A stretch of DNA of 64,000 nucleotides from Pseudomonas bijieensis (GCF_013347965.1 NZ_CP048810.1:434001-498000); one strand, 5' to 3'. Shown: positions 54,329 to 63,499, counted from the stretch's first letter. Numbers and translations: made by a program. Notes: generated from the letters alone by a model not told the origin.

Positions 54329-55492
54329 ATGCAGCAGGCCCAGAGCGAAGGTGTGGTGAGTGCCATGTCCCAGGCCACGGACGTCCAGCAGGTGGCCCAG
54401 GAGTTGGCGCGGCAGTTGTTGCACCCGTACCTGGGCTTCGTGCTGTTTTTCTGTTCCGCCGAGTACGACTTGCCGGCCCTCGGCCAGGCGTTGTCCCAGA
54501 GTTTCGGCGGGATTCGCCTGGTGGGCTGTACCAGCGCCGGTGAAATCACCACCCAGGGCTACGGCCGCAATTGCGTGACGGCGGTGGGGTTCGATCATCG
54601 GCACTTTTCCATTGCCGCCGAGCTGATCGGCGAAATGGAGCACTTCAGCCTGATCGACGCCCAGCAAATGGTCGAGCGCCTGGCGAGCGGCTGCCGCAGC
54701 AACGCCTTGGCGCCGATCAAGGGCCACAGTTTCGCCTTGACCCTGCTCGATGGCCTGTCCAGTCGCGAGGAAATGGTACTGGCGGCGTTGAGCGCCGCGC
54801 TGGGCGACATCCCACATTTCGGTGGTTCGGCCGGTGATGACAACTACCTGACCCACACCCATGTGTACTTCGAAGGCCAGTTCCACAGCGGCGCGGCCGT
54901 GGTGTTGCTGATCAACACCTGGCTGGAGTTCGAAGTCTTCACCACCCATCACATCCTGCCCCGGCAAGAGAAGTTGGTGGTGACTGGCGCCGACAGTACC
55001 TCACGACGGGTCTATGAGCTCAACGCCGAACCCGCTGCCGAAGAATACGCCCGGCATATCGGCGTGCCAGTGAGCGCACTCGACTACCGGGTCTTCGCCG
55101 CCCATCCACTGGCGGTGCGCATCAACGACCAGTACTACGTACGGGCGATCCAGCAGGTGCACCCGGACCTGAGCCTGAGTTTCTACTGCGCGGTGGAGAA
55201 CGGCATCGTCCTCACTGCGATGACCCCCGGCCCGTTGCTGCACAACCTGCAAAGCCTGTTCGACGGCTTGCAGGCGCGCCTCGGCGACTTGCTGCTGACC
55301 ATCGGCTGCGATTGCTTCCTCCGGCGCCTGGAGCTGGAAGATCGCGGCGGCCTGGAGCAGATCGGCCAATTCCTGCGCGAACAACGGGTGATGGGGTTCA
55401 ACACCTATGGAGAACAGTTCAATGGCATGCATATCAACCAGACGTTCACCGGAGTTGCCATTGCCCGACATCGCGTCCCCGGACATCGCTGA
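54329..55492 (+). CDS. nosP: FIST-domain NO-sensing haem protein NosP
   Basis: The 387-residue protein consists of FIST_N (LGFVLFFCSAEYDLPALGQAL, GCTSAGEI, GGSAGDD) and FIST_C (FYCAVENGIVLTAM, GLQARLGDLLLTIGCDC) domains. The gene order FIST protein then PAS-rich hybrid kinase is that of P. aeruginosa nosP-nahK, where NosP binds NO through haem and controls the kinase. The ATG at 54329 follows GGAGG and is preferred to the open frame from 54203. Its location directly after nosRZDFYL fits NO/N2O metabolism. Confidence 0.85.
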   Translation: MQQAQSEGVVSAMSQATDVQQVAQELARQLLHPYLGFVLFFCSAEYDLPALGQALSQSFGGIRLVGCTSAGEITTQGYGRNCVTAVGFDHRHFSIAAELIGEMEHFSLIDAQQMVERLASGCRSNALAPIKGHSFALTLLDGLSSREEMVLAALSAALGDIPHFGGSAGDDNYLTHTHVYFEGQFHSGAAVVLLINTWLEFEVFTTHHILPRQEKLVVTGADSTSRRVYELNAEPAAEEYARHIGVPVSALDYRVFAAHPLAVRINDQYYVRAIQQVHPDLSLSFYCAVENGIVLTAMTPGPLLHNLQSLFDGLQARLGDLLLTIGCDCFLRRLELEDRGGLEQIGQFLREQRVMGFNTYGEQFNGMHINQTFTGVAIARHRVPGHR

Positions 55493-58064
55493 GCTGCAGG
55501 CCCAACTCGCCAGCCTGCAGCACGAAAACCGCAAGCTGCGGCGCATCAACGAGGCGCTGATCGAGCGGGTGGAGTCCGGCGTAACCCGAGGCAACGACCC
55601 CTATGCGGCGTTCCAGCACTCGGTGGTGCTGGCCGAACAGGTGCGCGAGCGCACCGATGCCCTGAACCAGGCCATGGCCGAGCTCAAGGCGGGCAATCAC
55701 TTGCTGGGCGAGGCGCGGCTGCGGGCGGAAACGGCTCATCGGCACTTGATCGATGCGATCGAAAGCATTTCCGATGCCTTTGTGCTGTTCGACGAGCAGC
55801 AACGCATTGTCCTGTTCAACAGCCGCTTCAAGGCCTTCTGGGCCAACAGCCGGGTGCGCATCATCGCTGGCATGCGTCTGTCCGAGGTCAAGCGCCTGAT
55901 GACCGCCAACGGGCTGTTCAGCGAAGAACCCCGCGGCCAGGCCGATGAGCATGTGCTGTATCGCTTGCAAAATGGGCGATGGCTGCAAGTCAGCGAGCGG
56001 CCGACCCAGGAAGGTGGACGGGTGATCCTGTTCACCGACATCACCGACGTCAAGCTCAGTGAAACCGTGCGCCGCGAGCAGGCCATCGCGCAGAAGTCCC
56101 ACTTGTTGCAGCGGGCGGTGGACAACCTGTCCCAAGGCGTGGCGATGGTCAACGCCCAAGGTGTGCTGGAGCTGTGGAACCGGCGCTTCCTCGAACTCAG
56201 CGGCCTGGCCCCGGTGGCGGCTCATCGGCCGTTCAACGAAGTGATCGCCGACAGCGAACTGCAATTGTTGACCCCGGCCAGCCGCGACAGTAACGGCCGG
56301 CTGATCCACGAATGTGAGCAGCGCCTGTCCGATGGCCGGGTCCTGGAGATCCGCACACATCCACTGCCTACCGGTGGCTACGTCAACACCTTTACCGACA
56401 TCACCGAGCGCTACCAGCACGCCGAGGCCCTGAGCGAAAGCGAGCGCTGGATTCGCCTGATCACCGACCATGTGCCGGCGCTGATCGCCTACCTCAATGC
56501 CGACCTGGTCTACGAATTCACCAACAAGGTCTACGAGCAGTGGTATTGCTGGCCCCGTGGCGTGATGCTTGGCCAGAGCCTGCGCGAAGCCCACAGCGAA
56601 CAGCATTACCAGCGCCTGGAGGCCTACGTGGCCCGGGCCTTGGCGGGCGAGAGCGTGACGTTCGAATTCGCCGAGACCAACATCAACAACCAGGAGCGCT
56701 ACATGCTGCGCTCCTATGTACCGAATCGCTTGGCCAACGGCGAAGTGGTGGGGATCTTCGTGCTGATCCGCGATATCACCGAACGCCGCCGCACCGCCGA
56801 AGCGCTGCACCAGGCCTATCAGAACCTGGAGCAGCGGGTCCAGGAGCGCACCGCCGAACTGACCACCCTCAACGATCAGTTGTTGCGCGAGATCGACGAG
56901 CGCAGCCGTGTGGAATTGCGCCTGCGCGAGGCCAAGCGCGAGGCCGAGCAGGCCAACCTGTCGAAGACCAAGTTCCTCGCCGCGGTCAGCCATGACCTGC
57001 TGCAACCGCTCAACGCCGCCCGGCTGTTCACCAGTGCGCTGCTGGAGCGCCGCGAGCCGGTGGCCAACACGCAGCTGGTGCGCAACGTCAGCAATTCGCT
57101 GCAGGACGTGGAGAATCTGTTGGGCACCCTGGTGGACATATCCAAGCTGGACGCCGGGGTGATCAAGGCCGATGTCGCACCGTTCGGCCTCAGCGAGTTG
57201 CTCGATAACCTCGCCGCCGAGTATGTCCAGGTCGCCCGTAGCGAAGGGCTGGCGCTGCACTATGTCGGCTGTTCAGTGTTGGTGCGCAGCGACATGCAAT
57301 TGCTCGCGCGGATCCTGCGCAATTTGCTGACCAATGCCATTCGCTATACCCCCAGCGGCCGTGTCGTGCTGGGCTGCCGGCGGCATCGCCAGAGTGTTTC
57401 GATCCAGGTCTGGGACAGCGGCATCGGTATTGCCGAAGACCGTCTGGAGGAAATATTCCAGGAGTTCAAGCGCGGCGACGTACAGCGGCCGAATCAGGAC
57501 CGTGGGTTGGGCCTGGGCCTGGCGATCGTCGAGAAGATCGCCGGGATCCTCGGGCACCGGATCCAGGTGCGCTCCTGGCCGGGCAAGGGCTCGATGTTCG
57601 CCGTCGAAGTACCCTTGAGCGCCACCGCGCCCAAGCCGTTGCCATGCCTGGACATGAGCGAGCCGATGCTCGAGCGACTGCGCGGAGCGCGGGTCTGGGT
57701 GCTGGATAACGATGCGGCGATCTGCGCCGGTATGCGCACCTTGCTGGAAGGTTGGGGGTGTCGGGTGGTGACCGCGCTGTCAGAGCAAGACCTGGCGCGG
57801 CAGGTGGACAACTACCATGCCGAGGTCGACCTGCTGATCGCCGATTATCATCTGGACCACGATCAGAACGGCGTTGACGCCGTGGCCCGGATCAACGCCC
57901 GCCGGGGTTCACCGATCCCGGCGATGATGATCACCGCCAACTACAGCAACGAGCTCAAGCAGCAGATCCGCGAGCGCGGGCACACCTTGATGCACAAGCC
58001 GGTGCGGCCGATGAAGCTGAAGATTGCGATGAGTCATCTGTTGGGCCAGATCCAGAGCCATTGA
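55461..58064 (+). CDS. nahK: Hybrid sensor histidine kinase NahK (ErcS'-like)
   Basis: The protein of about 867 residues starts with a coiled coil and three PAS-like modules (around HLIDAIESISDAFVLFDEQQ, NLSQGVAMVNAQGVLELWN and WIRLITDHVPALIAYLNAD). A kinase core follows with the phosphorylated histidine in FLAAVSHDLLQPLNAARLF, N box RILRNLLTNAIRYTP, and G boxes DSGIGI and GLGLGLAI. A receiver domain ends it (VWVLDNDAAICAGM, LLIADYHLD, HKPVRP). It has no membrane segment, so sensing is via cytoplasmic NosP. TTG 55461 has GGAG 6 bases upstream and overlaps nosP by 32 bp; ATG 55407 is the alternative start. Confidence 0.85.
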   Translation: MPDIASPDIAELQAQLASLQHENRKLRRINEALIERVESGVTRGNDPYAAFQHSVVLAEQVRERTDALNQAMAELKAGNHLLGEARLRAETAHRHLIDAIESISDAFVLFDEQQRIVLFNSRFKAFWANSRVRIIAGMRLSEVKRLMTANGLFSEEPRGQADEHVLYRLQNGRWLQVSERPTQEGGRVILFTDITDVKLSETVRREQAIAQKSHLLQRAVDNLSQGVAMVNAQGVLELWNRRFLELSGLAPVAAHRPFNEVIADSELQLLTPASRDSNGRLIHECEQRLSDGRVLEIRTHPLPTGGYVNTFTDITERYQHAEALSESERWIRLITDHVPALIAYLNADLVYEFTNKVYEQWYCWPRGVMLGQSLREAHSEQHYQRLEAYVARALAGESVTFEFAETNINNQERYMLRSYVPNRLANGEVVGIFVLIRDITERRRTAEALHQAYQNLEQRVQERTAELTTLNDQLLREIDERSRVELRLREAKREAEQANLSKTKFLAAVSHDLLQPLNAARLFTSALLERREPVANTQLVRNVSNSLQDVENLLGTLVDISKLDAGVIKADVAPFGLSELLDNLAAEYVQVARSEGLALHYVGCSVLVRSDMQLLARILRNLLTNAIRYTPSGRVVLGCRRHRQSVSIQVWDSGIGIAEDRLEEIFQEFKRGDVQRPNQDRGLGLGLAIVEKIAGILGHRIQVRSWPGKGSMFAVEVPLSATAPKPLPCLDMSEPMLERLRGARVWVLDNDAAICAGMRTLLEGWGCRVVTALSEQDLARQVDNYHAEVDLLIADYHLDHDQNGVDAVARINARRGSPIPAMMITANYSNELKQQIRERGHTLMHKPVRPMKLKIAMSHLLGQIQSH

Positions 58065-58075
58065 GCCGAACACTG

Positions 58076-58198
58076 TTGTGGCGAGGGAGCTTGCTCCCGC
58101 TGGGCTGCGAAGCAGCCCCCAGGGTCTGTCTGGCATATCGAGTTGTCAGGGTTTAGGGCCGCTTCGCGCCCCAGCGGGAGCAAGCTCCCTCGCCACAG
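58076..58198. repeat. Second-family inverted repeat element (GGGAGCTTGCTCCC variant)
   Basis: Ends GTGGCGAGGGAGCTTGCTCC and GGAGCAAGCTCCCTCGCCAC enclose inner GGGCTGCGAAGCAGCCC and GGGCCGCTTCGCGCCC segments. It sits between the convergent nahK and response regulator genes. Confidence 0.88.
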
Positions 58199-58209
58199 GG
58201 TTGTGCGCC

Positions 58210-58883
58210 TCAACGCCGCAGATAAGCCCCGAAATCAATATCCCCGGCACTGAGGATCGCCTGCACCCGGTTGTGCACATTGAGCTTGCGCAGGATCGCC
58301 GAGACGTGGGCCTTGACCGTGGTTTCGGCGATGTCCAGGGTGTAGGCGATCTGTTTGTTCGACTCGCCCTTGGTCATGCGTTCGAGTACCAGCAGTTGCT
58401 TGCGGGTCAGGGCCTGGAGCAGTTCCGGCGGGAACGCCGGGGTTTCGTTCAGGCGCCGGCCCATCGGGCTTTTTTTTGCGTGCGAATGATGTCGGGCGGC
58501 AGGTACACGTTGCCGTTGAGGATCTGCTCGATGGCGTCGGTCATCTGCGAGCGTGGCGAGGATTTGGTGATGAAGCCCACCGCGCCATAGGTGATGGCCT
58601 GCAGCACCACCTGCTTGTCCTGCTCGGCGGAGACGATCACCACGGGAATGGTAGGTGCCTCGTTGCGCAGGTTGATCAGGCCATTGAGCCCGTGCATGCC
58701 GGGCATGTTCAGGTCCAGCAGGATCAGGTCCAGGTCGTCGTGCTCGGCAGTCAATGCCAGGGCACTGTCCAGGTCGGCGGTCTCCATGACCTCGCTGCCA
58801 GGAAAACCGTCGCTGATGACGTTGTGGATGGCTTCGCGAAACAGTGGGTGATCGTCGGCTATCAGGATTTTATACATGGCCAT
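58210..58883 (-). pseudogene. LuxR/NarL-type response regulator (ErdR-like), frameshifted
   Basis: The 5' part (58883 to 58449) encodes a full receiver domain ([37 protein letters not shown]), then IIRTQKK and a short foreign tail. The 3' part (to 58210) encodes the matching LuxR helix-turn-helix ([31 protein letters not shown], then [14 protein letters not shown]) in another frame. The join is a run of eight A on the coding strand (58470-58477). With seven A the two halves fuse into a normal regulator of about 224 residues, closely like ErdR of the ethanol-oxidation regulatory network. As written, the receiver would lack its DNA-binding domain. Sequencing error or transcriptional slippage are both possible. 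It is convergent with nahK. Confidence 0.82.
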
Positions 58884-58935
58884 TCACCTCGTTATTGTCG
58901 TGTGGGGCAGGGCAGTTGCACGCACTTTTGCATGA

Positions 58936-59469
58936 TCATGGAAAGGGTTCGGGCCGGGCCGCTTGCAAGGGCAGGTTGGCCGCCTCCCAGGCATCGAGGC
59001 CATCGCGGTACCAATACACATGGTTATAGCCCATGGCCGCGGCGCGTTTTACCGCGTTCCAGCTCAGCCAGCAATCGGCGCGGCAATAAAAGACCAGCGG
59101 TAGATCCAGCCGCCCGCCGGTGGCCGTGCGCAGGTGATGGCTGAAGTAGGCCTGCCAGGTAGGGTCGAGATCGCCGTCACCGGTATTGGCCAGCCACAGG
59201 CTGCCGGGGAGGTTGGCATGGGGTTCGCTGTCGATGAAACGTCCCTGGACCCAGGGACGGCGATAGACGTCGATCAGGATCGGGGGGGAGGCTTGGCCAA
59301 GCAGGCGTTGCAGGGCCTGGGTGTCGAGGGTCTGGGCGCCGTCGACGGTGGCGGGCGTCGGGCTGCGGTATTGGGCGATGCGATAGCCCTGTGCTGAAAA
59401 CAGCGCGGTATCGGCCTGCGCGACATTCAGCGCCAGGCCCAGCAGGAGGATCGCCAGCAAACGGGGCAT
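58936..59469 (-). CDS. PQQ-dependent catabolism-associated rhodanese-like protein (CXXXCW motif)
   Basis: The 177-residue protein has a signal peptide (LAILLLGLALNVAQA) and a rhodanese-like fold with PILIDVYRR near residue 63. The motif is C-R-A-D-C-W at about 128-133 in LPLVFYCRADCWLSWNA. This is the family found only beside PQQ alcohol dehydrogenase systems. It is probably periplasmic; its substrate is unknown. A dyad motif lies 80 bp upstream and is shared with the ABC binding protein gene at 63.4 kb. Confidence 0.85.
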   Translation of the reverse strand: MPRLLAILLLGLALNVAQADTALFSAQGYRIAQYRSPTPATVDGAQTLDTQALQRLLGQASPPILIDVYRRPWVQGRFIDSEPHANLPGSLWLANTGDGDLDPTWQAYFSHHLRTATGGRLDLPLVFYCRADCWLSWNAVKRAAAMGYNHVYWYRDGLDAWEAANLPLQAARPEPFP

Positions 59470-59548
59470 AGGATTTATCCTTTTTGTTATGCGCCCATTA
59501 CATGCCAGGGTCGAGGTCTTGTGAATGCGACCATAGACAGGAAAACCG

Positions 59549-59565
59549 GTACTAAAGTAGTAATT
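59549..59565. promoter_or_regulatory. Shared dyad upstream of PQQ-associated genes (copy 1)
   Basis: GTACTAAAGTAGTAATT contains TACT-AA-AGTA, a short dyad. It matches the motif at 63500-63516 and lies 80 bp upstream of the start at 59469. LuxR-type regulators bind dyads of this kind; which regulator acts here is unknown. Confidence 0.5.
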
Positions 59566-59609
59566 TGAGTGTTAAAGACCCGCGCGACATGGAGAACATG
59601 CACCGAACC

Positions 59610-59703
59610 CTGTGGGAGCAAAGCTTGCTCGCGATAACGGTGTGCCAGTCAACATCAATTCTGGATGAACCGCCGCCATCGCGAGCAAGCTTTGCTCCCA
59701 CAG
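59610..59703. repeat. REP doublet (AAGCTTGCTCGC variant)
   Basis: Two exact inverted copies, TGTGGGAGCAAAGCTTGCTC and its complement, flank about 45 bp. They lie between the ABC permease end and the promoter area of the CXXXCW gene. Confidence 0.9.
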
Positions 59704-59719
59704 ACTGTGCAACGAGGCG

Positions 59720-60514
59720 TTAGCTGCCGGCCTTGCGCAACGCCGCATGCTGCGGATTGAACGTCCACACCGCCAGCAGCGCGAACACCAGGGTCAACCC
59801 CACGCACACCACCATCGCCAGCAGGTTGAACCGCTCATACAGGGCAAACCGCACCAATTCCACGCCATGGGTGAACGGGCTGACTGCGCAGAGCCAGTAC
59901 AGCCACGGGCTGGCTTCCTGCATTTTCCACAGCGGGTACAGCGCCGAAGACAGGAAGAACAGCGGGAAAATCACGAAATTCATCACCCCGGCAAAATTCT
60001 CCAGTTGCCGGATGGCATTGGACAGCAGCAAGCCCAGGGCGCTGAGCATCAGGGCCACCAGCAGCAAGGCCGGCAGGGCCAGCAGCAGGCCCATGGTCGG
60101 TGGCTGGATGCCGTACAACCAGGCGATGGCGAGGAAGGCATAGACCTGCAACAGCGAGATCAACGAGGTCGCCAGTAACTTGCTTGCCAACAGGAAAGCC
60201 CGGGGCAGGGGGCTGGTGAGCAGGACGCGCATGCTGCCCATTTCCCGGTCATAGACCATCGACAGCGAACCCTGCATGCCGTTGAACAACAGGATCATGC
60301 AGGCCAGCCCCGGCACGATGTACACCTCGTAGGGGATGTAGGTGTCGTAGGGCGCGATGATGGCGATGCCCAGGGCCGCGCGAAAGCCGGCGGCGAACAC
60401 CAGCAGCCACAGCAGTGGCCGCACCAGGGCGCTGAGCAGCCGTGTGCGTTGCAGCACGAAGCGCAGCCATTCGCGCGTCACGATGCCGCTGAAACAATAC
60501 CAGTACGCGCTCAT
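59720..60514 (-). CDS. ABC-2 type permease of the PQQ-associated transporter
   Basis: The 264-residue permease has six hydrophobic helices. It opens YWYCFSGIVTREWLRFVLQRTR, and the family ABC-2 motif NFAGVMNFVIFPLFFLSSALYPLW lies near residues 175-198. It belongs to the exporter subfamily that accompanies PQQ-dependent alcohol oxidation genes. The start at 60514 overlaps the ATPase stop by 4 bp; the long upstream extension of the frame is antisense or shadow sequence within the ATPase gene. The transported substrate is unknown. Confidence 0.87.
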   Translation of the reverse strand: MSAYWYCFSGIVTREWLRFVLQRTRLLSALVRPLLWLLVFAAGFRAALGIAIIAPYDTYIPYEVYIVPGLACMILLFNGMQGSLSMVYDREMGSMRVLLTSPLPRAFLLASKLLATSLISLLQVYAFLAIAWLYGIQPPTMGLLLALPALLLVALMLSALGLLLSNAIRQLENFAGVMNFVIFPLFFLSSALYPLWKMQEASPWLYWLCAVSPFTHGVELVRFALYERFNLLAMVVCVGLTLVFALLAVWTFNPQHAALRKAGS

Positions 60515-61242
60515 GGGTGGACTCCCTTGGCGGTCAAGAGTGTGAAGGCTGAGCCGAGGCTGCCGCCGTGTTCCAGGCTCACGGCATCGGCGCGGCCACT
60601 GGCGACCAGGCGGCCTTGATGCACGATCAACAGGTCGTCGCTGGGCTGCACTTCGTCCAGCAGGTGAGTGGTCCAGAGCACGCTGATGCCTTGCTCGCTG
60701 CACAGTTGCCGGATGTGCAGGCCCAGGGCGAGGCGGCTGGCCGGATCGAGGCCGACGCTGGGTTCGTCGAGCAGCAACAGGCGCGGTTCATGGAGCAGGG
60801 CGCGGGCGATTTCCACCCGGCGTCGATGGCCGCCGTTGAGGTCGCGCACCCGCTCGTGGCGCCGCTCGGTCAGGTGCTGGCGGGTCAGTTCGGCGTCGAT
60901 GCGGACGGCGCCCTGGCGTCGCGAAAAGCCGTGCAGCGCCAGGTGATAGCGCAGGTTCTGTTCAATGCTCAGGTCCAGGTCCAGGGTGCTCTGTTGGAAC
61001 ACTACGCCCAGCTGGCGCAAGGCCGGTCGTGGTGACTTTTGCAAGGAGTGGCCGCCAACGCGGATGTCGCCGTGCTGTAAGTCATACAGCCGGGTGAGCA
61101 GGGCGATCAGCGTTGACTTGCCGGCCCCGTTGGGTCCCAGCAGCGCGGCGAAACGTCCGGCGGGCAGACTGAAACTCATCTGTTTGAGGGCTTCGCGTGC
61201 GCCATAGGCAAAGCTCAGGTCGCTGACTTCCAGGGCGTTCAT
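60511..61242 (-). CDS. ABC ATPase of the PQQ-associated transporter
   Basis: The 243-residue ATPase has Walker A GPNGAGKST (about 37-45), signature-region DLNGGHRRRVEIARALL (an NGGH variant of LSGGQ), Walker [15 protein letters not shown] and switch histidine in LWTTHLLDEV. It overlaps the permease and the beta-propeller genes by 4 bp each (ATGA), so the three are translationally coupled. Confidence 0.9.
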   Translation of the reverse strand: MNALEVSDLSFAYGAREALKQMSFSLPAGRFAALLGPNGAGKSTLIALLTRLYDLQHGDIRVGGHSLQKSPRPALRQLGVVFQQSTLDLDLSIEQNLRYHLALHGFSRRQGAVRIDAELTRQHLTERRHERVRDLNGGHRRRVEIARALLHEPRLLLLDEPSVGLDPASRLALGLHIRQLCSEQGISVLWTTHLLDEVQPSDDLLIVHQGRLVASGRADAVSLEHGGSLGSAFTLLTAKGVHP

Positions 61243-62228
61243 GGCGTAACCACCACGCCCCAAGGGTAGCGCCCGACTTTCACCGACTTGAGGACCTTGC
61301 GGCTCTCCACATCGATGACCGAGACGTCACCGCTGACGCCGTTTGTCGCCAACAGTTGCTTCTGGTCCGGGGTAAACGCCAGTTGCCAGACTCGGCGGCC
61401 CACCAGCAGGTAATCCAGCACTTCGAAGGTCTTGGCGTCGATCACCGCCACATGGTTGGCCGGGCCCAGCGCGACGAACGCCAGTTTGCCGTCGGCACTG
61501 AGCTTGATGCCCACCGGCTGGACCTTGTCCGGGTGCACGCCTTTGATCTGGAACGTCAGGGTCTTGAGGATTTTACGCGTAGCCACATCGAGCACGGTCA
61601 ACGTGCCGCCGATCTCCGCCGAGGCCCAGAGCTGCGTACCGTCGCGATTGAATTCGACGAAGCGCGGCCGCTGGTCCACCAGGGTGTTGTCGGCCAGGGT
61701 CTGGGTGCTGGTGTCGATCCAGTGCAGCATGTTGGTGGTTTCACTGGTGTTGACCGCCCACTTGCCGTCAGGGCTCACGGCCATGCCTTCGGGCTCGACA
61801 CCCACGCCGATCTGGCCCAGCACTTCGGAGGTCTGGGTGTCGATCACCGTCACCAGCGCATCGTCTTCGTTGGACACATACAGCCAACGGTCGTTGGGGT
61901 GCAGGGCGAATTGCTCCGGATCTTTGCCGGAGGGCAGTTCCTTGATGATTTTGCGGGTGGCGACGTCCATCACCTGGACCCGGTCCGAATCACTGGCGCA
62001 GATGTACAGTAGGCGATTGTCGTGGGACAGCAACAGGCCTCGGGGGCGCTGGCCCACCGGTAGGGTGTCGATGACTTCCAGGCTTTGCATGTCGATCAGG
62101 CTCAGGCTGTTGTCTTTCTCGTTGGAGACCCAGGCGATGCTGGCGGCGGCGGGGCCAGCGGCCAGCAGGGCAGCGCCCAGGGCGAGGGCTTGGCAGAGCC
62201 GGGCCGGGTAAATCAGGGAGCGACGCAT
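61239..62228 (-). CDS. PQQ-dependent catabolism-associated YVTN beta-propeller protein
   Basis: The 329-residue protein has a signal peptide (LALGAALLAAGPAAA) and about seven YVTN-type repeats (for example WVSNEKDNSLSLIDMQSLEVIDTLPVG, YVSNEDDALVTVIDTQTSEVLGQIGVG, ATNGVSGDVSVIDVESRKVLKSVKVG). It is a periplasmic propeller of the kind encoded with PQQ alcohol dehydrogenases; binding of a cofactor or partner is inferred only. It is coupled to the ATPase gene downstream. Confidence 0.9.
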   Translation of the reverse strand: MRRSLIYPARLCQALALGAALLAAGPAAASIAWVSNEKDNSLSLIDMQSLEVIDTLPVGQRPRGLLLSHDNRLLYICASDSDRVQVMDVATRKIIKELPSGKDPEQFALHPNDRWLYVSNEDDALVTVIDTQTSEVLGQIGVGVEPEGMAVSPDGKWAVNTSETTNMLHWIDTSTQTLADNTLVDQRPRFVEFNRDGTQLWASAEIGGTLTVLDVATRKILKTLTFQIKGVHPDKVQPVGIKLSADGKLAFVALGPANHVAVIDAKTFEVLDYLLVGRRVWQLAFTPDQKQLLATNGVSGDVSVIDVESRKVLKSVKVGRYPWGVVVTP

Positions 62229-62254
62229 GGCGGTTTCCTTATTGTTGTTATCGA

Positions 62255-63421
62255 TCAGGGGTAACGGCAGCTCACCTCGGGCTGGTCATAGCCCAGGCTG
62301 TCCATTTCATTGGTAGGGTGGAGGAAACCGTCCTGGGGCGAGGTGCTGACCAATGCCCGGGGCTGGACCAGGGGAATCGGTTGGCGCAGTTGGCCGTTCC
62401 AGGGCCGGTAGCTGAGCTTGCGGCCCTTGAAACCGTCCAGGGGCAACTGGTCGCTGAGGGCCAGTTGGCGGATAGCGAGCGGGTCGTCCTGACGCAACTT
62501 GCTCACCGCGCTGGCGATGCTGCGCACGGCGATCCAGGCGGCGAAGTCGCGGTCGTTCATCCAGCGTCCGGCCAGGGCTTCGAAGCGTTTTTGCAACTGC
62601 GCCGCGCCGTAGGTTTCCACGGTCTTGTGCCAACCGGTGGGCGTCAGCCCTTGGGTGCCGGCCACCGGGCGTGGGTACCAGGTCTGGTAGGGCAAGTATT
62701 CGCCGAAGTCGCCGCGCTCGTCGGCCACCAGCACCACGTCGTACTCGGCGGTCTGGGTGAACAGCGGCATGTCGGCCTGGGCGCTGCGACGCTGGTCGTT
62801 GTCGAACTGCCAGGCCTTCTCGGCGACGATTTTCATGCCGAAGCGTTTCATCGCCCGGCGCAATGCGGCGGCATAGGCCTGGTCCTCGGGCGTCTGGCCC
62901 ACGATCAGCAAGGCCCGCTGCCATTTACGCACGACGCTGAATTGCACCAGAGCATCGGCGAGCATGGCGCGGTCGGGCAGGCTGTGCAGCACGTTGCCCA
63001 GGCAGTCGGTGGTACGCAGGCTGTCGTCGGGGCTGCCGGCGTTGAACAGCAGGCTGTCGGGCAGGGCGGCGCTGAGCTGGCGCAGGCTGGCGGTCGGTGC
63101 ATTGACCACGAACAGCCGCAGGCCCTGGTCGTGTTGGGCGCGGGCGGCCTGGAGCAGCGCTTCGGGAGTGTCGACGCTGGCGCTTTCCAGGCGGTAGTCG
63201 TGATTGAGAAAACGTCCGGTGCTGTTGCTGTCGATGATCGCCAGTTCAGCACCGCGCAAGCCGGCATCGGCCGGTTCGGCAATGACGTTGGACAGTAGCG
63301 GGCCGGGGTCGGGGCGATAGCCCAGGTAGCCGATGCGCACTTGCAGCGGTGTGGCATCGCCAGCGTGAGCGGTTGCCGCTGCCAGCAGAGAAACCAAGGC
63401 GTAACTGACGAGCCGGCGCAT
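62255..63421 (-). CDS. ABC substrate-binding protein of the PQQ-dependent alcohol dehydrogenase system
   Basis: The 388-residue protein has a signal peptide (LVSYALVSLLAAATAHA) and a type I periplasmic-binding fold (VRIGYLGYRPDPGPLLSNVI, FVVNAPTASLRQLSAAL, KWQRALLIVGQTPEDQAYAAALRRAMKRFGM). It belongs to the family restricted to PQQ alcohol dehydrogenase loci. GGAGG lies 5 bases before ATG 63421, which is chosen over the upstream ATG at 63451. It is the first gene of a four-gene unit with the propeller, ATPase and permease, and has a dyad motif 79 bp upstream. Confidence 0.88.
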   Translation of the reverse strand: MRRLVSYALVSLLAAATAHAGDATPLQVRIGYLGYRPDPGPLLSNVIAEPADAGLRGAELAIIDSNSTGRFLNHDYRLESASVDTPEALLQAARAQHDQGLRLFVVNAPTASLRQLSAALPDSLLFNAGSPDDSLRTTDCLGNVLHSLPDRAMLADALVQFSVVRKWQRALLIVGQTPEDQAYAAALRRAMKRFGMKIVAEKAWQFDNDQRRSAQADMPLFTQTAEYDVVLVADERGDFGEYLPYQTWYPRPVAGTQGLTPTGWHKTVETYGAAQLQKRFEALAGRWMNDRDFAAWIAVRSIASAVSKLRQDDPLAIRQLALSDQLPLDGFKGRKLSYRPWNGQLRQPIPLVQPRALVSTSPQDGFLHPTNEMDSLGYDQPEVSCRYP

Positions 63422-63499
63422 GACATCCTCCATTGCGGGTAGCGCCAGCATAGGAAGCCAGGGGGGCGGGGGAAATATGTAGAAAGTACCGCCGGTGCA

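Noticed and set aside
55446..57260. 604-residue minus-strand frame over nahK
   Set aside because: Antisense shadow of PAS and kinase coding sequence, rich in Gln and His.
60515..60703. Upstream extension of the PQQ-associated permease frame
   Set aside because: It lies entirely inside the ATPase gene, in a shadow frame. The ATGA overlap at 60511-60514 gives the natural start.
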